Positions 8,991 to 20,667 are shown, numbered from the stretch's first letter. The stretch: DNA of 64,000 nucleotides from Georgenia sp. EYE_87 (GCF_023148685.1 NZ_JAHXNL010000013.1:1-64000), one strand, 5' to 3'. Made by a program: numbers and translations. The notes: generated by a model from the letters alone, not told the origin.

Positions 8991-9032
8991 AGCATCATCA
9001 AACGACATGATCAAGCAACACTGGGGGCAATC

Positions 9033-10103
9033 ATGCGCGATGACATGCCGGGCACAGGTCTGGGCCCGCTGGTCAGCCTCGTCGCCACCGTCGCACTGAG
9101 CTCCTGGCTCGCAGGCCGTGCGCTTGCCGCCGGCGTCGCCCTCGCAGACTCCCCGGGACGCGCGGCGGACGTGCCCGACGCCGTCGCCGTCCTGCTGCTC
9201 TGGACCGGGTGCGCGGCAGCGGCCTGGTACGCCCTGACCTGCGGGCTGGCCCTCGTGATCCGTCTGGGACGGGCCGCCGGTGCGACGACGTCGGGCCTGG
9301 AGCGCACCGTGCGGCGATGGGGCTTCCCGGTCCTGCGCCGGGCGGTGCTCACGACGGTCGCCGCCGGCGCCGGGCTGAGTCTGTCTGTCGGTGCGGCGGG
9401 GGCGTCGACGGCAGGCGCCGAGCCGGGCCTGCCGGAGGATCTCGGCTGGGGCGCCGACGTCGTCTCCGAGCAGCCGGCCGAGGTCGGGGCGCAACTCGGC
9501 GAGGCCGCCCGATCGAGCCTTCCGATCGCTGTGGAAGCGGACGGCGGCGCGGGCGCCGTGCCGCCGCTCCGGCGACCGTCCGGCGCTCCAGGCGGTTCAG
9601 CCGCCACTGACGACGAGGTCGGCGGCACGGCCCCCGCGCACGACGCCGTGACGACCGCAGAGGCGGCCGGCGAGGCCGCCCGGGTCGCCCTGGAAGCGGC
9701 CCGCACCAGTCATGCCACGGGTGCCGTCACCAGTCATGCCACGGGTGCGCCCGGCACAGGCCATCCAGCGGGTGCGCCCGGCACGAGCCTGGGCGAACCG
9801 ACGCCCCGTGCAAGCTCCGGCCCCGGCATTCCCGAATCCCCTCCCTCACCCGCGGCGGCGGCACGTACCCCCGCGCTCGCCGACGAGCACGACTCACCGA
9901 GCGACGCCGGCACCTACCGGGTGCGCCCGGGCGACTCGCTGTGGTCCGTCGCCGCCGCGCATCAGGGCGAGCACGCCACGACGGCGGAGGTGGCGCAGGC
10001 GTGGCCCGAGTGGTACCGCGCCAACCGCCTCCAGATCGGCCCGAACCCGCACGTCATCCATCCCGGCCAGCTGCTGCACGTCCCCGACGAGGAGGCATCA
10101 TGA
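9033..10103 (+). CDS. Membrane-anchored LysM-domain protein
   Basis: A 356-residue protein. Hydrophobic segments lie in the first 130 residues (about 10-30, 50-75 and 108-130), followed by a long Ala/Gly/Pro/Thr-rich linker with short repeats (SHATGA, PGTGHPAGAPGT). A C-terminal LysM domain starts YRVRPGDSLWSVAAAH and ends HPGQLLHVP. LysM binds peptidoglycan, so the C-terminus is probably outside the membrane. GGGGGC at 9023-9028 is a good ribosome-binding site for the ATG at 9033. Its stop overlaps the next gene as ATGA, indicating coupled expression. Confidence 0.8.
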   Translation: MRDDMPGTGLGPLVSLVATVALSSWLAGRALAAGVALADSPGRAADVPDAVAVLLLWTGCAAAAWYALTCGLALVIRLGRAAGATTSGLERTVRRWGFPVLRRAVLTTVAAGAGLSLSVGAAGASTAGAEPGLPEDLGWGADVVSEQPAEVGAQLGEAARSSLPIAVEADGGAGAVPPLRRPSGAPGGSAATDDEVGGTAPAHDAVTTAEAAGEAARVALEAARTSHATGAVTSHATGAPGTGHPAGAPGTSLGEPTPRASSGPGIPESPPSPAAAARTPALADEHDSPSDAGTYRVRPGDSLWSVAAAHQGEHATTAEVAQAWPEWYRANRLQIGPNPHVIHPGQLLHVPDEEAS

Positions 10104-10633
10104 GCACCACCACCCTGACCCGTCCACCGGTCCCGGGCAGGACGCGAGCCGGCGTCCGGACGCCCACGCACGGTCCGGGCATCGCCGCTGCGCCGCGCAC
10201 GTCGGTCGCGCACCCCTGGGACCGGGTACGGTTCGCAGGGCCGGCGACGACGTCGAACGCCGCGGACCACGACCACGCGGACGAGCCCGTGGACCTCGAC
10301 GGCCTGCCCGACCCGGGCCAGTGGGCGGGGGCCCTCGTCCGTTCGGCGGTGGAGGCGTTGTGCGGGCTCCGCCCGTCGGCGCAGCTCGCGCGCTGGCTGT
10401 CGGCCGAGCTCTACGAGTCCCTGGCGCGTCGGGCCGGACTGGCGGTCCGGATCCTCGGGCGCCCAGCCGTCGCACGGCGGGCGATGGTCAGGCGCGTGCA
10501 TGTCTGCCAGATCGTGCCCGGCGTCGTCGAGGCCTCCGTGGTGGTGCACGACGGCAACCACCTCCGCGCGGCGGCGGTCCGCCTCGAGGTTCGGCGCGGC
10601 CGCTGGCGTGCCACCGCGCTCGAGATCGGCTGA
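10100..10633 (+). CDS. Rv3235-like family protein
   Basis: A 177-residue protein with a disordered, Thr/Pro/Arg-rich N-terminal 65 residues and a conserved C-terminal domain from about residue 75 (GQWAGALVRSAVEAL to RVHVCQIVPGVVEA and GRWRATALEIG). This matches the actinobacterial Rv3235-like family, which lies near secA in many genomes; its function is unknown. GGAGG at 10091-10095 precedes the ATG, which overlaps the LysM gene stop. Confidence 0.75.
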   Translation: MSTTTLTRPPVPGRTRAGVRTPTHGPGIAAAPRTSVAHPWDRVRFAGPATTSNAADHDHADEPVDLDGLPDPGQWAGALVRSAVEALCGLRPSAQLARWLSAELYESLARRAGLAVRILGRPAVARRAMVRRVHVCQIVPGVVEASVVVHDGNHLRAAAVRLEVRRGRWRATALEIG

Positions 10634-10697
10634 GCGGGTCGCGTACGGCGGCGTCAGCCGTGGTCCGGGGCAGGCCCGCACGGCTCGGGAAGACCGA

Positions 10698-10725
10698 AGG
10701 CCACACCCCCGCGGGGATGTGGCCT
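10698..10725. terminator. Hairpin terminator between convergent genes
   Basis: AGGCCACACCCCC pairs with GGGGATGTGGCCT around a tiny loop. It sits between the Rv3235-like gene (+) and the FMN reductase gene (-) and could serve both directions. There is no clear U-tract, as usual in such GC-rich genomes. Confidence 0.6.
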
Positions 10726-10750
10726 CAGGCACCCGAAGCGGCGATCCGCG

Positions 10751-11368
10751 TCAGAGCCCCTTGAACATCTGGTCGAAGGACGGGACGTCGTCGTAGAGGT
10801 CGGCGAGGCCGGCGTTCTGCCGGGCGGCGACCTTCTCCGCGAGCTCGCGCCCGGCGCGGCGGATGCGCGAGGGCAGCGGGTTGACGGTGTCCGCCTCGCC
10901 CGCCCAGTCGTCGGTGGCGGCGAAGACCGAGGTGGTCGCGACGTCGGCGCGCAGGTAGGTGAACAACGGCCGGACGGAGTACTCCAGCGCCAGGGAGTGG
11001 CGCGGGGTACCGCCGGTGGCGCCCAGCAGGATCGGCATGTCGGTCAGCGAGTCCTTGTCGAGGATGTCGACGAAGGACTTGAACAGCCCCGAGTAGGTGG
11101 TGGTGAACAACGGGGTGACGAGCACCAGCCCGTCCGCCGCGGTCACCTTCTCCAGCACCTCGCGCAGCGCGCCGGTGGGGAACCCGGTGAGCATGGCGTT
11201 GACGATCTCGTGGGCCACGTCGCGCAGCTCGACGTTCTCCACGGTGGCGCTGACGCCACGGGCCTGAAGCTCGGCGACGGCGGCCTCGGACAGCCGGTCC
11301 GCCAGCAGCCGGGTCGACGACGGCTGGCCCAGCCCCGCCGAGACGGCCACGATGGTGCGCTCGCTCAT
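10751..11368 (-). CDS. FMN reductase, CE1759 family
   Basis: A 205-residue flavodoxin-fold NAD(P)H-dependent FMN reductase. The N-terminal VAVSAGLGQPSSTRLLADRL is the phosphate-binding loop region; VTPLFTTTYSGLFKSFVD and LLGATGGTPRH are further flavin-site segments. In the CE1758/CE1759 pairing the reductase supplies reduced FMN to a luciferase-like monooxygenase, which is encoded 53 bases upstream on the same strand. The pair is therefore probably a two-component monooxygenase with unknown substrate. Confidence 0.85.
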   Translation of the reverse strand: MSERTIVAVSAGLGQPSSTRLLADRLSEAAVAELQARGVSATVENVELRDVAHEIVNAMLTGFPTGALREVLEKVTAADGLVLVTPLFTTTYSGLFKSFVDILDKDSLTDMPILLGATGGTPRHSLALEYSVRPLFTYLRADVATTSVFAATDDWAGEADTVNPLPSRIRRAGRELAEKVAARQNAGLADLYDDVPSFDQMFKGL

Positions 11369-11421
11369 ACGTTCTCCTCGTTACTCAGGTCGGTGTCGTG
11401 CACGTCGCGGGGCGGCCGGGC

Positions 11422-12615
11422 TCAGAGCCCGAACGCCGCTCCCTTGGTCACGGCGTCCGCGGCGGCGGCGTCGTCCTCGGCGGTCTTGCCGGTCCACTTG
11501 TCCTCGCCGGCGACGTGGCCGCCGGTCGAGGTGCCCGCCTGGCGGGCCTTGGCGACCCGGTCGGCGTGGCTGGGCGGGTCGGACGGCACGTGCGCGGGGC
11601 GCTTGGCGTCGTTCTCCTTGCGCAGCGCGGGGACGATCTCCTCGGCGAGGATGTCGATCTGCTCCAGCACGGTCTTCAGCGGCAGGCCGGCGTGGTCGAT
11701 GAGGAACAGCTGGCGCTGGTAGTCCCCGACCTCCTCGCGCATCGCGGCGTAGCGGTCGATGATCTCCTGCGGGGAGCCGACCGTCAGCGGCGTCTCGGCG
11801 GTGAAGTCCTCCATGGAGGGCCCGTGGCCGTAGACCGGCGCATTGTCGAAGTACGGGCGGAACTCGGCCTTGGCGTCCTGGGAGTTCTTGCGGGCGAAGA
11901 ACTGCCCGCCCAGGCCGACGATCGCCTGGTCCGCCTGGCCGTGCCCGTAGTGCTCGAAGCGCTGACGGTAGTAGCTCACCATCCGCTTCGTGTGCGACAT
12001 CGGCCAGAAGATGTTGTTGTGGAAGAACCCGTCGCCGTAGTAGGCCGCCTGCTCGGCGATCTCCGGCGAGCGGATCGAGCCGTGCCAGACGAACGGCGGG
12101 ACGCCGTCGAGCGGGCGCGGGGTGGCGGTGAAGCCCTGCAGCGGGGTGCGGAACTTGCCCTGCCAGTTCACCACCTCCTCCTCCCACAGCCGGCGCAGGA
12201 GCGCGTAGTTCTCGATCGCGAGGTTGATGCCCTGCCGGATGTCCTTGCCGAACCAGGGGTAGACCGGGCCGGTGTTCCCGCGCCCCATCATCAGGTCCAT
12301 CCGGCCGTCCGAGATCACCTGGAGCATCGCGTAGTCCTCGGCGATCTTCACCGGGTCGTTCGTGGTGATCAGCGTCGTCGCGGTCGACAGGACGATGTTC
12401 TGCGTCGTCCCGACGAGGTAGCCCAGCATCGTCGTCGGCGAGGACGCCACGAACGGCGGGTTGTGGTGCTCACCCGTGGCGAAGACGTCCAGCCCTGCCT
12501 GGTCCGCGTGCTGCGCGATCCTCAGGATCGCCCGCACCCGCTCGGTGTCGTCGGGCGTGCGCCCGGTCGTCGGGTCAGTCGTGACGTCACTGACCGTGAA
12601 GATTCCGAACTGCAT
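11422..12615 (-). CDS. Luciferase-like FMN-dependent monooxygenase, CE1758 family
   Basis: A 397-residue LLM-class flavin monooxygenase. The TIM-barrel starts MQFGIFTVSDVTTDP; FATGEHHNPPFVASSP and LMMGRGNTGPVYPWFG are typical flavin and substrate pocket segments. The C-terminal 50 residues are polar and Ala/Lys-rich. It is the oxygenase half of the pair with the FMN reductase downstream. The substrate cannot be deduced. A palindrome lies 23 bases upstream of its start. Confidence 0.88.
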   Translation of the reverse strand: MQFGIFTVSDVTTDPTTGRTPDDTERVRAILRIAQHADQAGLDVFATGEHHNPPFVASSPTTMLGYLVGTTQNIVLSTATTLITTNDPVKIAEDYAMLQVISDGRMDLMMGRGNTGPVYPWFGKDIRQGINLAIENYALLRRLWEEEVVNWQGKFRTPLQGFTATPRPLDGVPPFVWHGSIRSPEIAEQAAYYGDGFFHNNIFWPMSHTKRMVSYYRQRFEHYGHGQADQAIVGLGGQFFARKNSQDAKAEFRPYFDNAPVYGHGPSMEDFTAETPLTVGSPQEIIDRYAAMREEVGDYQRQLFLIDHAGLPLKTVLEQIDILAEEIVPALRKENDAKRPAHVPSDPPSHADRVAKARQAGTSTGGHVAGEDKWTGKTAEDDAAAADAVTKGAAFGL

Positions 12616-12637
12616 GGTGCGACCTCTCGGATGGTTG

Positions 12638-12649
12638 ATGCATTTGCAT
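12638..12649. promoter_or_regulatory. Palindromic operator candidate upstream of the CE1758-type gene
   Basis: ATGCATTTGCAT is an inverted repeat (ATGCA, TT spacer, TGCAT) in a short AT-rich stretch just upstream of the monooxygenase start at 12615. MarR- or TetR-type repressors often use such sites, but no regulator gene is adjacent. Confidence 0.35.
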
Positions 12650-12743
12650 GTACATCGGTCCCAACAGCAGGACCAAGGTCTCTATTCCGTCTCGGTGGCA
12701 TCGCGGCGTGGCCTCCGACACAGCTCGCCGCGGACGACGGCGG

Positions 12744-12773
12744 AGGCCCGCCCTGCGGAGCAGGAGCGGGCCT
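12744..12773. terminator. Terminator hairpin downstream of secA
   Basis: AGGCCCGC and GCGGGCCT pair, with an inner CCTGC/GCAGG helix. It lies 25 bases beyond the secA stop (leftward) in the gap to the monooxygenase start. Confidence 0.65.
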
Positions 12774-12797
12774 TCGTCGTGCGTCATGTCGTCACCG

Positions 12798-15608
<2,811 letters not shown>

Positions 15609-15843
15609 GCAGCACTCCTGATCGTTCGTCTCCGCCGCGGCGTCCACCACGGCGGGGGCCACCCACGGCAGGGCGCACCCGGGACCATCGTAGGCGCAGC
15701 CGTTCCCGACGTGCGCGCACGGTCCCCGCAAGGGCTGGCCCGGACGGCACAGGCGGGCCTGGACGGCCACGCCGGTCGAGGGGCGGGCGCCGACGACCCC
15801 ACCGGGGGGAGGCGGGCGCCGAGGGCCCCGCCGCTCGAGGGGC

Positions 15844-15880
15844 GGGCGTGTGCGGGCGTGCGGGCGTGCGGGCGTGCGGG
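15844..15880. repeat. Short 8-bp tandem repeat (GCGGGCGT-type)
   Basis: The octamer GCGGGCGT recurs about four times in tandem, directly before the stop of the YcaQ-like gene at 15881. It lies in the gap between that gene and the secA start; the rest of the gap (15609-15843) shows no gene. Confidence 0.7.
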
Positions 15881-17185
15881 TCAGGGTGGCGCGCGGCGGG
15901 CCAGGTCACCCACCAGGTCCCCGCCGGCGTCGGGGTCGACGACGACGTCGCCCAGCCCGAGCCAGGCCGCCATCTCGCCGAGCTCGGCCGCGAGGTTCAC
16001 GACGACGACGTCCCGCGCCGGCCAGGCGCCCGCCCCGGTCCGGGGGAGGCCGGGGACGTCGTCGGGGAGCTCGGCGTGCGCCGCGCGGACCCGCAGCACA
16101 CCCTCGCGGCGCTCGGCCTTGAGGTCGACGCGGGCGACAAGGTGCTCGCCGAGCAGGAACGGCAGCACGTAGTAGCCGTGCGTGCGCCGGGCGGGCGGGG
16201 TGTAGATCCCGATCCGGTAGTGCATTCCCCACAGGTCCAGGAGCCGGCGGCGCTCGAAGACCAGCGGGTCGAAGGGAGCGAGGAGGGCGCGCGCCGTCGT
16301 GCGGCGCGGGACGCGGGCGCCGGCATGGAGGTAGGCGGCGCGGTTCCAGCCGTTCACCCGCACCGGGAGGAGTTCACCGGTCTCCACCAGCTCGGCCACC
16401 GCGCGGGCCGCGCGGTCCGTGCGCAGCCGGAAGTAGTCGGCGAGGCACCGGACGGACCCAACACCGTGGGCGCGGGCGCCGATGCGCACGAGCTCGCGCA
16501 CGGCGTCGTCCTCGGCGGGCACGGGTGCGGCGAGGACGGCGGACGGCAGCACCCGTTCGGTGAGGTCGTAGGCGCGCTCGAACTGGCTGTTGCGGTGCGC
16601 GGTCGTCACCTCGCCGACCTCGAAGAGGTGCTCCAGCGCGTGCTTCGCGGGGGTCCAGTTCCAGCCCCAGTGCTCTTTGGGGCCGGTCTCGTGCCCGAGC
16701 AGGGCGTGCAGCTCGCTCGCGGTGACCGGGCCGTGGTCGGCGACGAGGCCGCGCACGGCCTCGACCAGGCCGGGGTGGAGCGCAAGCTCCCGCCCCCAGT
16801 GGTTCCGCTCCCGGTGCTGCTCCATCCGCCAGCGCAGCAGCTGGTAGGTGCGCGGCGGCACGTAGGACGCCTCGTGGGCCCAGTACTCCACGAGCCTGCG
16901 CGGCGCCCGGCCGCTGGCGCGGTCGAGGAGCGCGGTGTCGTACGGACCGAGCCGGGAGAACACTGGCAGCAGGTGGGCGCGGGCGAGGACGTTGACGGAG
17001 TCGATCTGGAGCAGGCCGACCCGGTCGACCACCCGCTGAAGATGGGCCATGGTCGCCGTGCCCGGGGCCGGCCGGGGGCGGTCGAGCCCCTGTGCGGCCA
17101 CGGCGACGCGCCGGGCCTGGCCGGCGGTCAGGGTGGCGAAGGGCCGGGCGGCGGCGACGTCCTCGGCGGGGCTCACGGCCACCAT
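15881..17185 (-). CDS. YcaQ-like winged-helix DNA glycosylase family protein
   Basis: A 434-residue protein of the HTH_42/YcaQ family, whose studied members excise bases from interstrand DNA crosslinks. The family hallmark QxD loop is [20 protein letters not shown] near residue 64. Later blocks include [20 protein letters not shown] and a C-terminal [20 protein letters not shown]. The ATG at 17185 is chosen; an in-frame ATG at 17206 adds seven residues. It lies among other repair genes (udgX, sbcCD), but in its own leftward unit. Confidence 0.82.
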   Translation of the reverse strand: MVAVSPAEDVAAARPFATLTAGQARRVAVAAQGLDRPRPAPGTATMAHLQRVVDRVGLLQIDSVNVLARAHLLPVFSRLGPYDTALLDRASGRAPRRLVEYWAHEASYVPPRTYQLLRWRMEQHRERNHWGRELALHPGLVEAVRGLVADHGPVTASELHALLGHETGPKEHWGWNWTPAKHALEHLFEVGEVTTAHRNSQFERAYDLTERVLPSAVLAAPVPAEDDAVRELVRIGARAHGVGSVRCLADYFRLRTDRAARAVAELVETGELLPVRVNGWNRAAYLHAGARVPRRTTARALLAPFDPLVFERRRLLDLWGMHYRIGIYTPPARRTHGYYVLPFLLGEHLVARVDLKAERREGVLRVRAAHAELPDDVPGLPRTGAGAWPARDVVVVNLAAELGEMAAWLGLGDVVVDPDAGGDLVGDLARRAPP

Positions 17186-17253
17186 CCTGCCGTGCCCCAC
17201 CCACACCGCCGCCCGCCCGCACCGTCGCTCACCAGGCTCACGACCGCGGCCGC

Positions 17254-17880
17254 CTATCCCGCCGCGGCCCGCAGGTCCTCCACCAGCGCGTCGAAGGCCT
17301 CGTCCCAGCCGGGCTTCCCACGCAGGCGGAGCACCGCCGAGGGATGGGTCGTGACGACGACCCGGGCTCCGGCCCCGCCCTCGAGCGCCCGTCCCCGGAC
17401 CTCCCCGACGCGGACCTCCCGTCCCAGCACCGCGCGGGCGGCGGTCGCGCCGAGGCAGACGATCATGGCCGGGCCCACGGCCGCGAGCTCGGCCTCGAGC
17501 CAGGGGCGGCAGGCCTCGACGTGGGCGACGCCCGGGGTCTTGTGGATGCGCCGCCTGCCACGCTCGGTGAACCGGAAGTGCTTGACGGCGTTGGTGAGGT
17601 AGACGGCGGTGCGCTCGATGCCGGCGGCGGTTAGTGCGTCAGCGAGGACGTCGCCGGCCGGGCCGACGAACGGCTCGCCGGTCCGGTCCTCCCGGTCCCC
17701 GGGCTGCTCCCCCACCAGCACGATCCGTGCCCGCTCGGAGCCGACGGAGAACACCACCTGGGTCGCGCCGGCCCACAGCTCGCAGCCGCGGCAGCCGGGG
17801 GCGGCCCGGCGCAACGCGTCGACGTCTCCCGCGGGCGGCACCCACCGCTGCGCGCCCGGCCGCTCGGGTCCGGTGGCCAT
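17254..17880 (-). CDS. udgX: Uracil-DNA glycosylase, UdgX type
   Basis: A 208-residue family 4/UdgX-like glycosylase. Cys30 and Cys33 (CRGC), Cys124 and Cys142 fit an iron-sulphur cluster. Active-site motifs are GEQPGDRED (57-65) and THPSAVLR (178-185). The loop GRRRIHKTP (108-116), with His113, matches the KRRIH insert that in UdgX forms a covalent bond to the uracil-DNA product; ordinary family 4 enzymes lack it. The ATG shares one base with the stop of the DUF72 gene (TGATG), so the two are coupled. Confidence 0.88.
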   Translation of the reverse strand: MATGPERPGAQRWVPPAGDVDALRRAAPGCRGCELWAGATQVVFSVGSERARIVLVGEQPGDREDRTGEPFVGPAGDVLADALTAAGIERTAVYLTNAVKHFRFTERGRRRIHKTPGVAHVEACRPWLEAELAAVGPAMIVCLGATAARAVLGREVRVGEVRGRALEGGAGARVVVTTHPSAVLRLRGKPGWDEAFDALVEDLRAAAG

Positions 17881-18710
17881 CACACCTCCGTCCGCTCGAG
17901 GTCCGCGAGCCGTCCGGCGAGCGCGATGGCGTCGACGGGCGCCCGGACCTTCACGTCGTTGTCGAAGTACACGTAGACGTCCCGGCCGCCCTCGTGCCAG
18001 CGGCGCACGCGCGCCGCCCAGGCGTCGAGGGCGGCGTCGTCGTAGCCGCTGACGTACAGCTCGACGTCCCCGTGGAGCCGCACGTACATGAAGTCCGCGG
18101 TGGCCTCCTCGATCAGCGGCCACCGCCCCGCGGTGTCCGCCACGACGACGGCGACGCCGTGCGCGCGCAGCAGCTCGAGGAAGGCGCGGTCGCGGAAGCT
18201 CTCGTGCCGGACCTCCACGGCGTGCCGCAGCGGCCGGTCCTCGCCCGGGTCGGTCCAGGCGGGCGCCTTGAGCCGGTCATCGTGCCCCTCGGCGAGGCGG
18301 GCGGCCGCCGAGGTGCTGCGGGGCAGCCTGCCGAGGAAGTCGTCGAGCCGCCCGGCCTCGAAGCCGAGGTTGGGCGGCAGCTGCCAGAGCACCGGGCCGA
18401 GCTTGTCCCGCAGCGCGAGGACGCCTGAGGCGAAGAAGTTGGCGAGCGCGGTCTCGACGCCGGCGAGCTTCTTCATGTGCGTGATGAAGCGGCCGCCCTT
18501 GACGGCGAAGACGAAGTCCGGCGGCGTCTGGTCGTACCAGGCGCGGAAGCTGTCGGGCCGCTGCAGCGAGTAGAACGACCCGTTGATCTCGACCGTGCGC
18601 AGGCGCTCGGCGACGTACTCCAGCTCCCGGCGCTGCACCAGACCCTTCGGGTAGAAGGTGCCGCGCCACGGGCGGTACCGCCACCCCGAGATGCCGACCC
18701 GGACCGTCAT
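17880..18710 (-). CDS. DUF72-family protein
   Basis: A 276-residue TIM-barrel-like protein starting MTVRVGISGWRYRPWRGTFY, with VEINGSFYSLQRPDSFRAWY, FAVKGGRFITH, LGPVLWQLPPN and YVRLHG, all typical of DUF72. The biochemical function is unknown; some members sit near repair genes. Its stop overlaps the udgX start. A six-unit tandem repeat array occupies its upstream region. Confidence 0.88.
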   Translation of the reverse strand: MTVRVGISGWRYRPWRGTFYPKGLVQRRELEYVAERLRTVEINGSFYSLQRPDSFRAWYDQTPPDFVFAVKGGRFITHMKKLAGVETALANFFASGVLALRDKLGPVLWQLPPNLGFEAGRLDDFLGRLPRSTSAAARLAEGHDDRLKAPAWTDPGEDRPLRHAVEVRHESFRDRAFLELLRAHGVAVVVADTAGRWPLIEEATADFMYVRLHGDVELYVSGYDDAALDAWAARVRRWHEGGRDVYVYFDNDVKVRAPVDAIALAGRLADLERTEV

Positions 18711-18783
18711 CTGCCGGAGTCTAGGAGCGGTGCTCCCGCGCGGCGAGGCGGGCGGGGAGCGGCGGCCCGGGCCGGGCGCGGAC

Positions 18784-18892
18784 GCGAGCCGGGGCGCGGA
18801 ACGCGAGCCGGGCGCACGGCGCGAGCCGGGCGCACGGCGCGAGCCGGGCGCACGGCGCGAGCCGGGCGCCGGACGCGAGCCGGGCGCACGGC
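18784..18892. repeat. Six-copy 18-bp tandem repeat array
   Basis: Unit GCGAGCCGGGCGCACGGC recurs at 18803, 18821, 18839 and 18875 exactly. A variant lies at 18857 and a 19-bp variant at 18784. The array fills the gap between the hpf terminator and the DUF72 gene, so it is in the upstream (promoter) region of the DUF72-udgX unit. There are no unique spacers, so it is not CRISPR. Confidence 0.9.
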
Positions 18893-18914
18893 GCGATCGG
18901 TGCCCGGACATGGC

Positions 18915-18947
18915 GGGGCCCACCGTCGCGCGGCGACGGTGGGCCCC
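18915..18947 (-). terminator. Strong terminator hairpin downstream of hpf
   Basis: GGGGCCCACCGTCGC and GCGACGGTGGGCCCC form a perfect 15-bp stem with a 3-base loop, 8 bases beyond the hpf stop at 18955. Confidence 0.8.
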
Positions 18948-18954
18948 GGTCGGC

Positions 18955-19635
18955 TCAGCGGTTCGCGCCCGCGGCGATCGGCTCGGTGACGTGGTTCGTG
19001 GCCTCGGTCCCGGCGACGACCGTGTCGAGGCGGATGACCCCGTACGTCCAGCCGTGGCGGTGGTAGACCACGCAGGGCTGGCCGGTCTCGTCGTCGATGA
19101 AGAGGAAGAAGGGGTGGCCGACGAGCTCCATCTCGTACAGCGCCTGGTCCACGGTCATGGGCCGCGCCTCGTGCAGCTTCTGGCGCACGACGACGGGCGA
19201 GTCGCCCAGCTGGGCCTCCACGCTCTGTCCCGGCTCGGTGGGCGGGACCGGGCGCTCCGGCGGCTGGTCCTCGTCCGCCTCCCGCGTCGTCAGGACGGGG
19301 GCCTCGACCGGTGCCGGGGTGGCGTAGCGGTGGTGATCCTTCCGTCGGTCGCGCGTGCGGCGCAGGCGCTCGAGCAGCTTGCCCGCGGCGACGTCCAGGG
19401 CGCCGTAGAAGTCTGAGGCCTTGGCTTCCGCACGGATCACCGGTCCCTTGTCACGCACGGTGATCTCGATCTTCTCCGCCTGGTCCGCCTGGCGCGGGTT
19501 GCGCTCGTGAGTCAGCTCGACCTCGACCCGCTGCGCGCGTGGGGCGAACTGCTCGATCTTCGTGAGCTTGTCCTCCACGTGGGTGCGGAACCGGTCGGTG
19601 ATCTCGGTGTTGCGGCCCTTGACGACGATCTCCAT
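18955..19635 (-). CDS. hpf: Ribosome hibernation promoting factor, long form
   Basis: A 226-residue long HPF. The N-terminal RaiA/S30AE domain (residues 1-105; MEIVVKGRNTEITDRFRTHV, ending KLLERLRRTRDRRKDHHR) binds the 30S decoding site. A Pro/Glu-rich linker of about 50 residues leads to the C-terminal dimerisation domain (VVRQKLHEARPMTVDQALYE to HGWTYGVIRLD), which joins two ribosomes into a 100S particle. GGGAGG precedes the ATG. It is followed by its own terminator, so it is probably a single-gene unit controlled by growth phase. Confidence 0.95.
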   Translation of the reverse strand: MEIVVKGRNTEITDRFRTHVEDKLTKIEQFAPRAQRVEVELTHERNPRQADQAEKIEITVRDKGPVIRAEAKASDFYGALDVAAGKLLERLRRTRDRRKDHHRYATPAPVEAPVLTTREADEDQPPERPVPPTEPGQSVEAQLGDSPVVVRQKLHEARPMTVDQALYEMELVGHPFFLFIDDETGQPCVVYHRHGWTYGVIRLDTVVAGTEATNHVTEPIAAGANR

Positions 19636-19848
19636 GGTGGCCTCCCTAGGTCCTGGGGAACACGGGGGCGACAGTCGCCCCCGATCGACTTCGTTGGTGC
19701 CCGCACTCAGCCGCGGGCGAAGGAATGAGTGACCACCTCCCCCGGGCCGGACCGGGTCCGCGCCGCTTCGCGCGTGTCCTGCAGTCCGAACGTGTCCTCC
19801 ATGACCTCACGCTAGTCGCAATTGCCGTGGAGTGACACGTCCAAGGTC

Positions 19849-20667
19849 CTAGAGCGTCGGAGCCCTGCGGTGGCGTGCGGGCGAGGGGGTGGACGCCAGC
19901 GTGAGGGCGCCGACGACGGGGGTGCCCCGGGCCCGCAGGGCGGCCGCGCTGGCGGCCAGCGTGGCGCCCGTGGTGACGACGTCGTCCACGAGGACGGCGA
20001 CGGTGCGCGGGGGCAGGGAGGCCAGGGCGACGACGGTGCCGTCCCGGTTCGCGACGCGGCCCCGTGCGCCGATGCCGGCCTGGTGGGCGCGTCCGCCGCG
20101 CCGCCGCAGCAGGTCCGCGACCACGACCCGGCCGACCCGGAGGCCGGGCGGCGGGCCGTCGCGCCAGCCGGCGGCCAGGCCACGGGCGACGGCGTCGGCG
20201 AGGTCGGCCACCACCAGCCGTCGGGCGAGCCTGCGGCGCCACCCGGAGGGAGCCGGGACGACGGCGACCTCGACCTGGTCGTTCCCGGTCGCCGTCGCGC
20301 CGGGCGGGGGCTCCCCGGGCCGGAGGAGATCGAGCAGGTCCTCGTCGCCGGACCAGGTGCGTGCCGCCGCGCGGGCCGCGGCCAGGACGGCAGGGGCGAC
20401 GTCCCGGCGGCGGTGGTTCTTCCAGCCGAGCACGATCGCGCGCAGCGGGCCGCGGTAGGCGCCGAGCGACCAGGTGGGCAGCACGGGCAGCGTGCCACCG
20501 CCGGCGAGCAGGGCGGCATCCTCCTCGCAGCGCGCGGGCGGGCGTCGCAGCAGCTCCCCGCACCGGTCGCACAGCACCACGTCCCAACGGCCGCACCCGG
20601 CGCACTCCACTGGCAGCACCAGGCCGGCGGCCTCGGCGAGCGCGGCACGAACATCCACACGGGGCAT
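19849..20667 (-). CDS. ComF-family phosphoribosyltransferase-like protein
   Basis: A 272-residue protein. The N-terminal zinc motif CAGCGRWDVVLCDRCG (about residues 22-37) and the C-terminal PRPP-binding loop VAVLVDDVVTTGATL mark the ComF family, linked to DNA uptake or nucleotide salvage. The ATG at 20667 is chosen because the preceding 14 residues look non-coding. It lies between hpf and lpqB, all leftward, as in many actinobacteria. Confidence 0.85.
   Translation of the reverse strand: MPRVDVRAALAEAAGLVLPVECAGCGRWDVVLCDRCGELLRRPPARCEEDAALLAGGGTLPVLPTWSLGAYRGPLRAIVLGWKNHRRRDVAPAVLAAARAAARTWSGDEDLLDLLRPGEPPPGATATGNDQVEVAVVPAPSGWRRRLARRLVVADLADAVARGLAAGWRDGPPPGLRVGRVVVADLLRRRGGRAHQAGIGARGRVANRDGTVVALASLPPRTVAVLVDDVVTTGATLAASAAALRARGTPVVGALTLASTPSPARHRRAPTL

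Noticed and set aside
8843-9032. c-di-AMP (ydaO-type) riboswitch upstream of the LysM gene
   Set aside because: The leader is too short and lacks the conserved ydaO core; only simple inverted repeats are visible.
18784-18892. CRISPR array
   Set aside because: The units are directly adjacent with no unique spacers and no cas genes are near; it is a simple tandem repeat.
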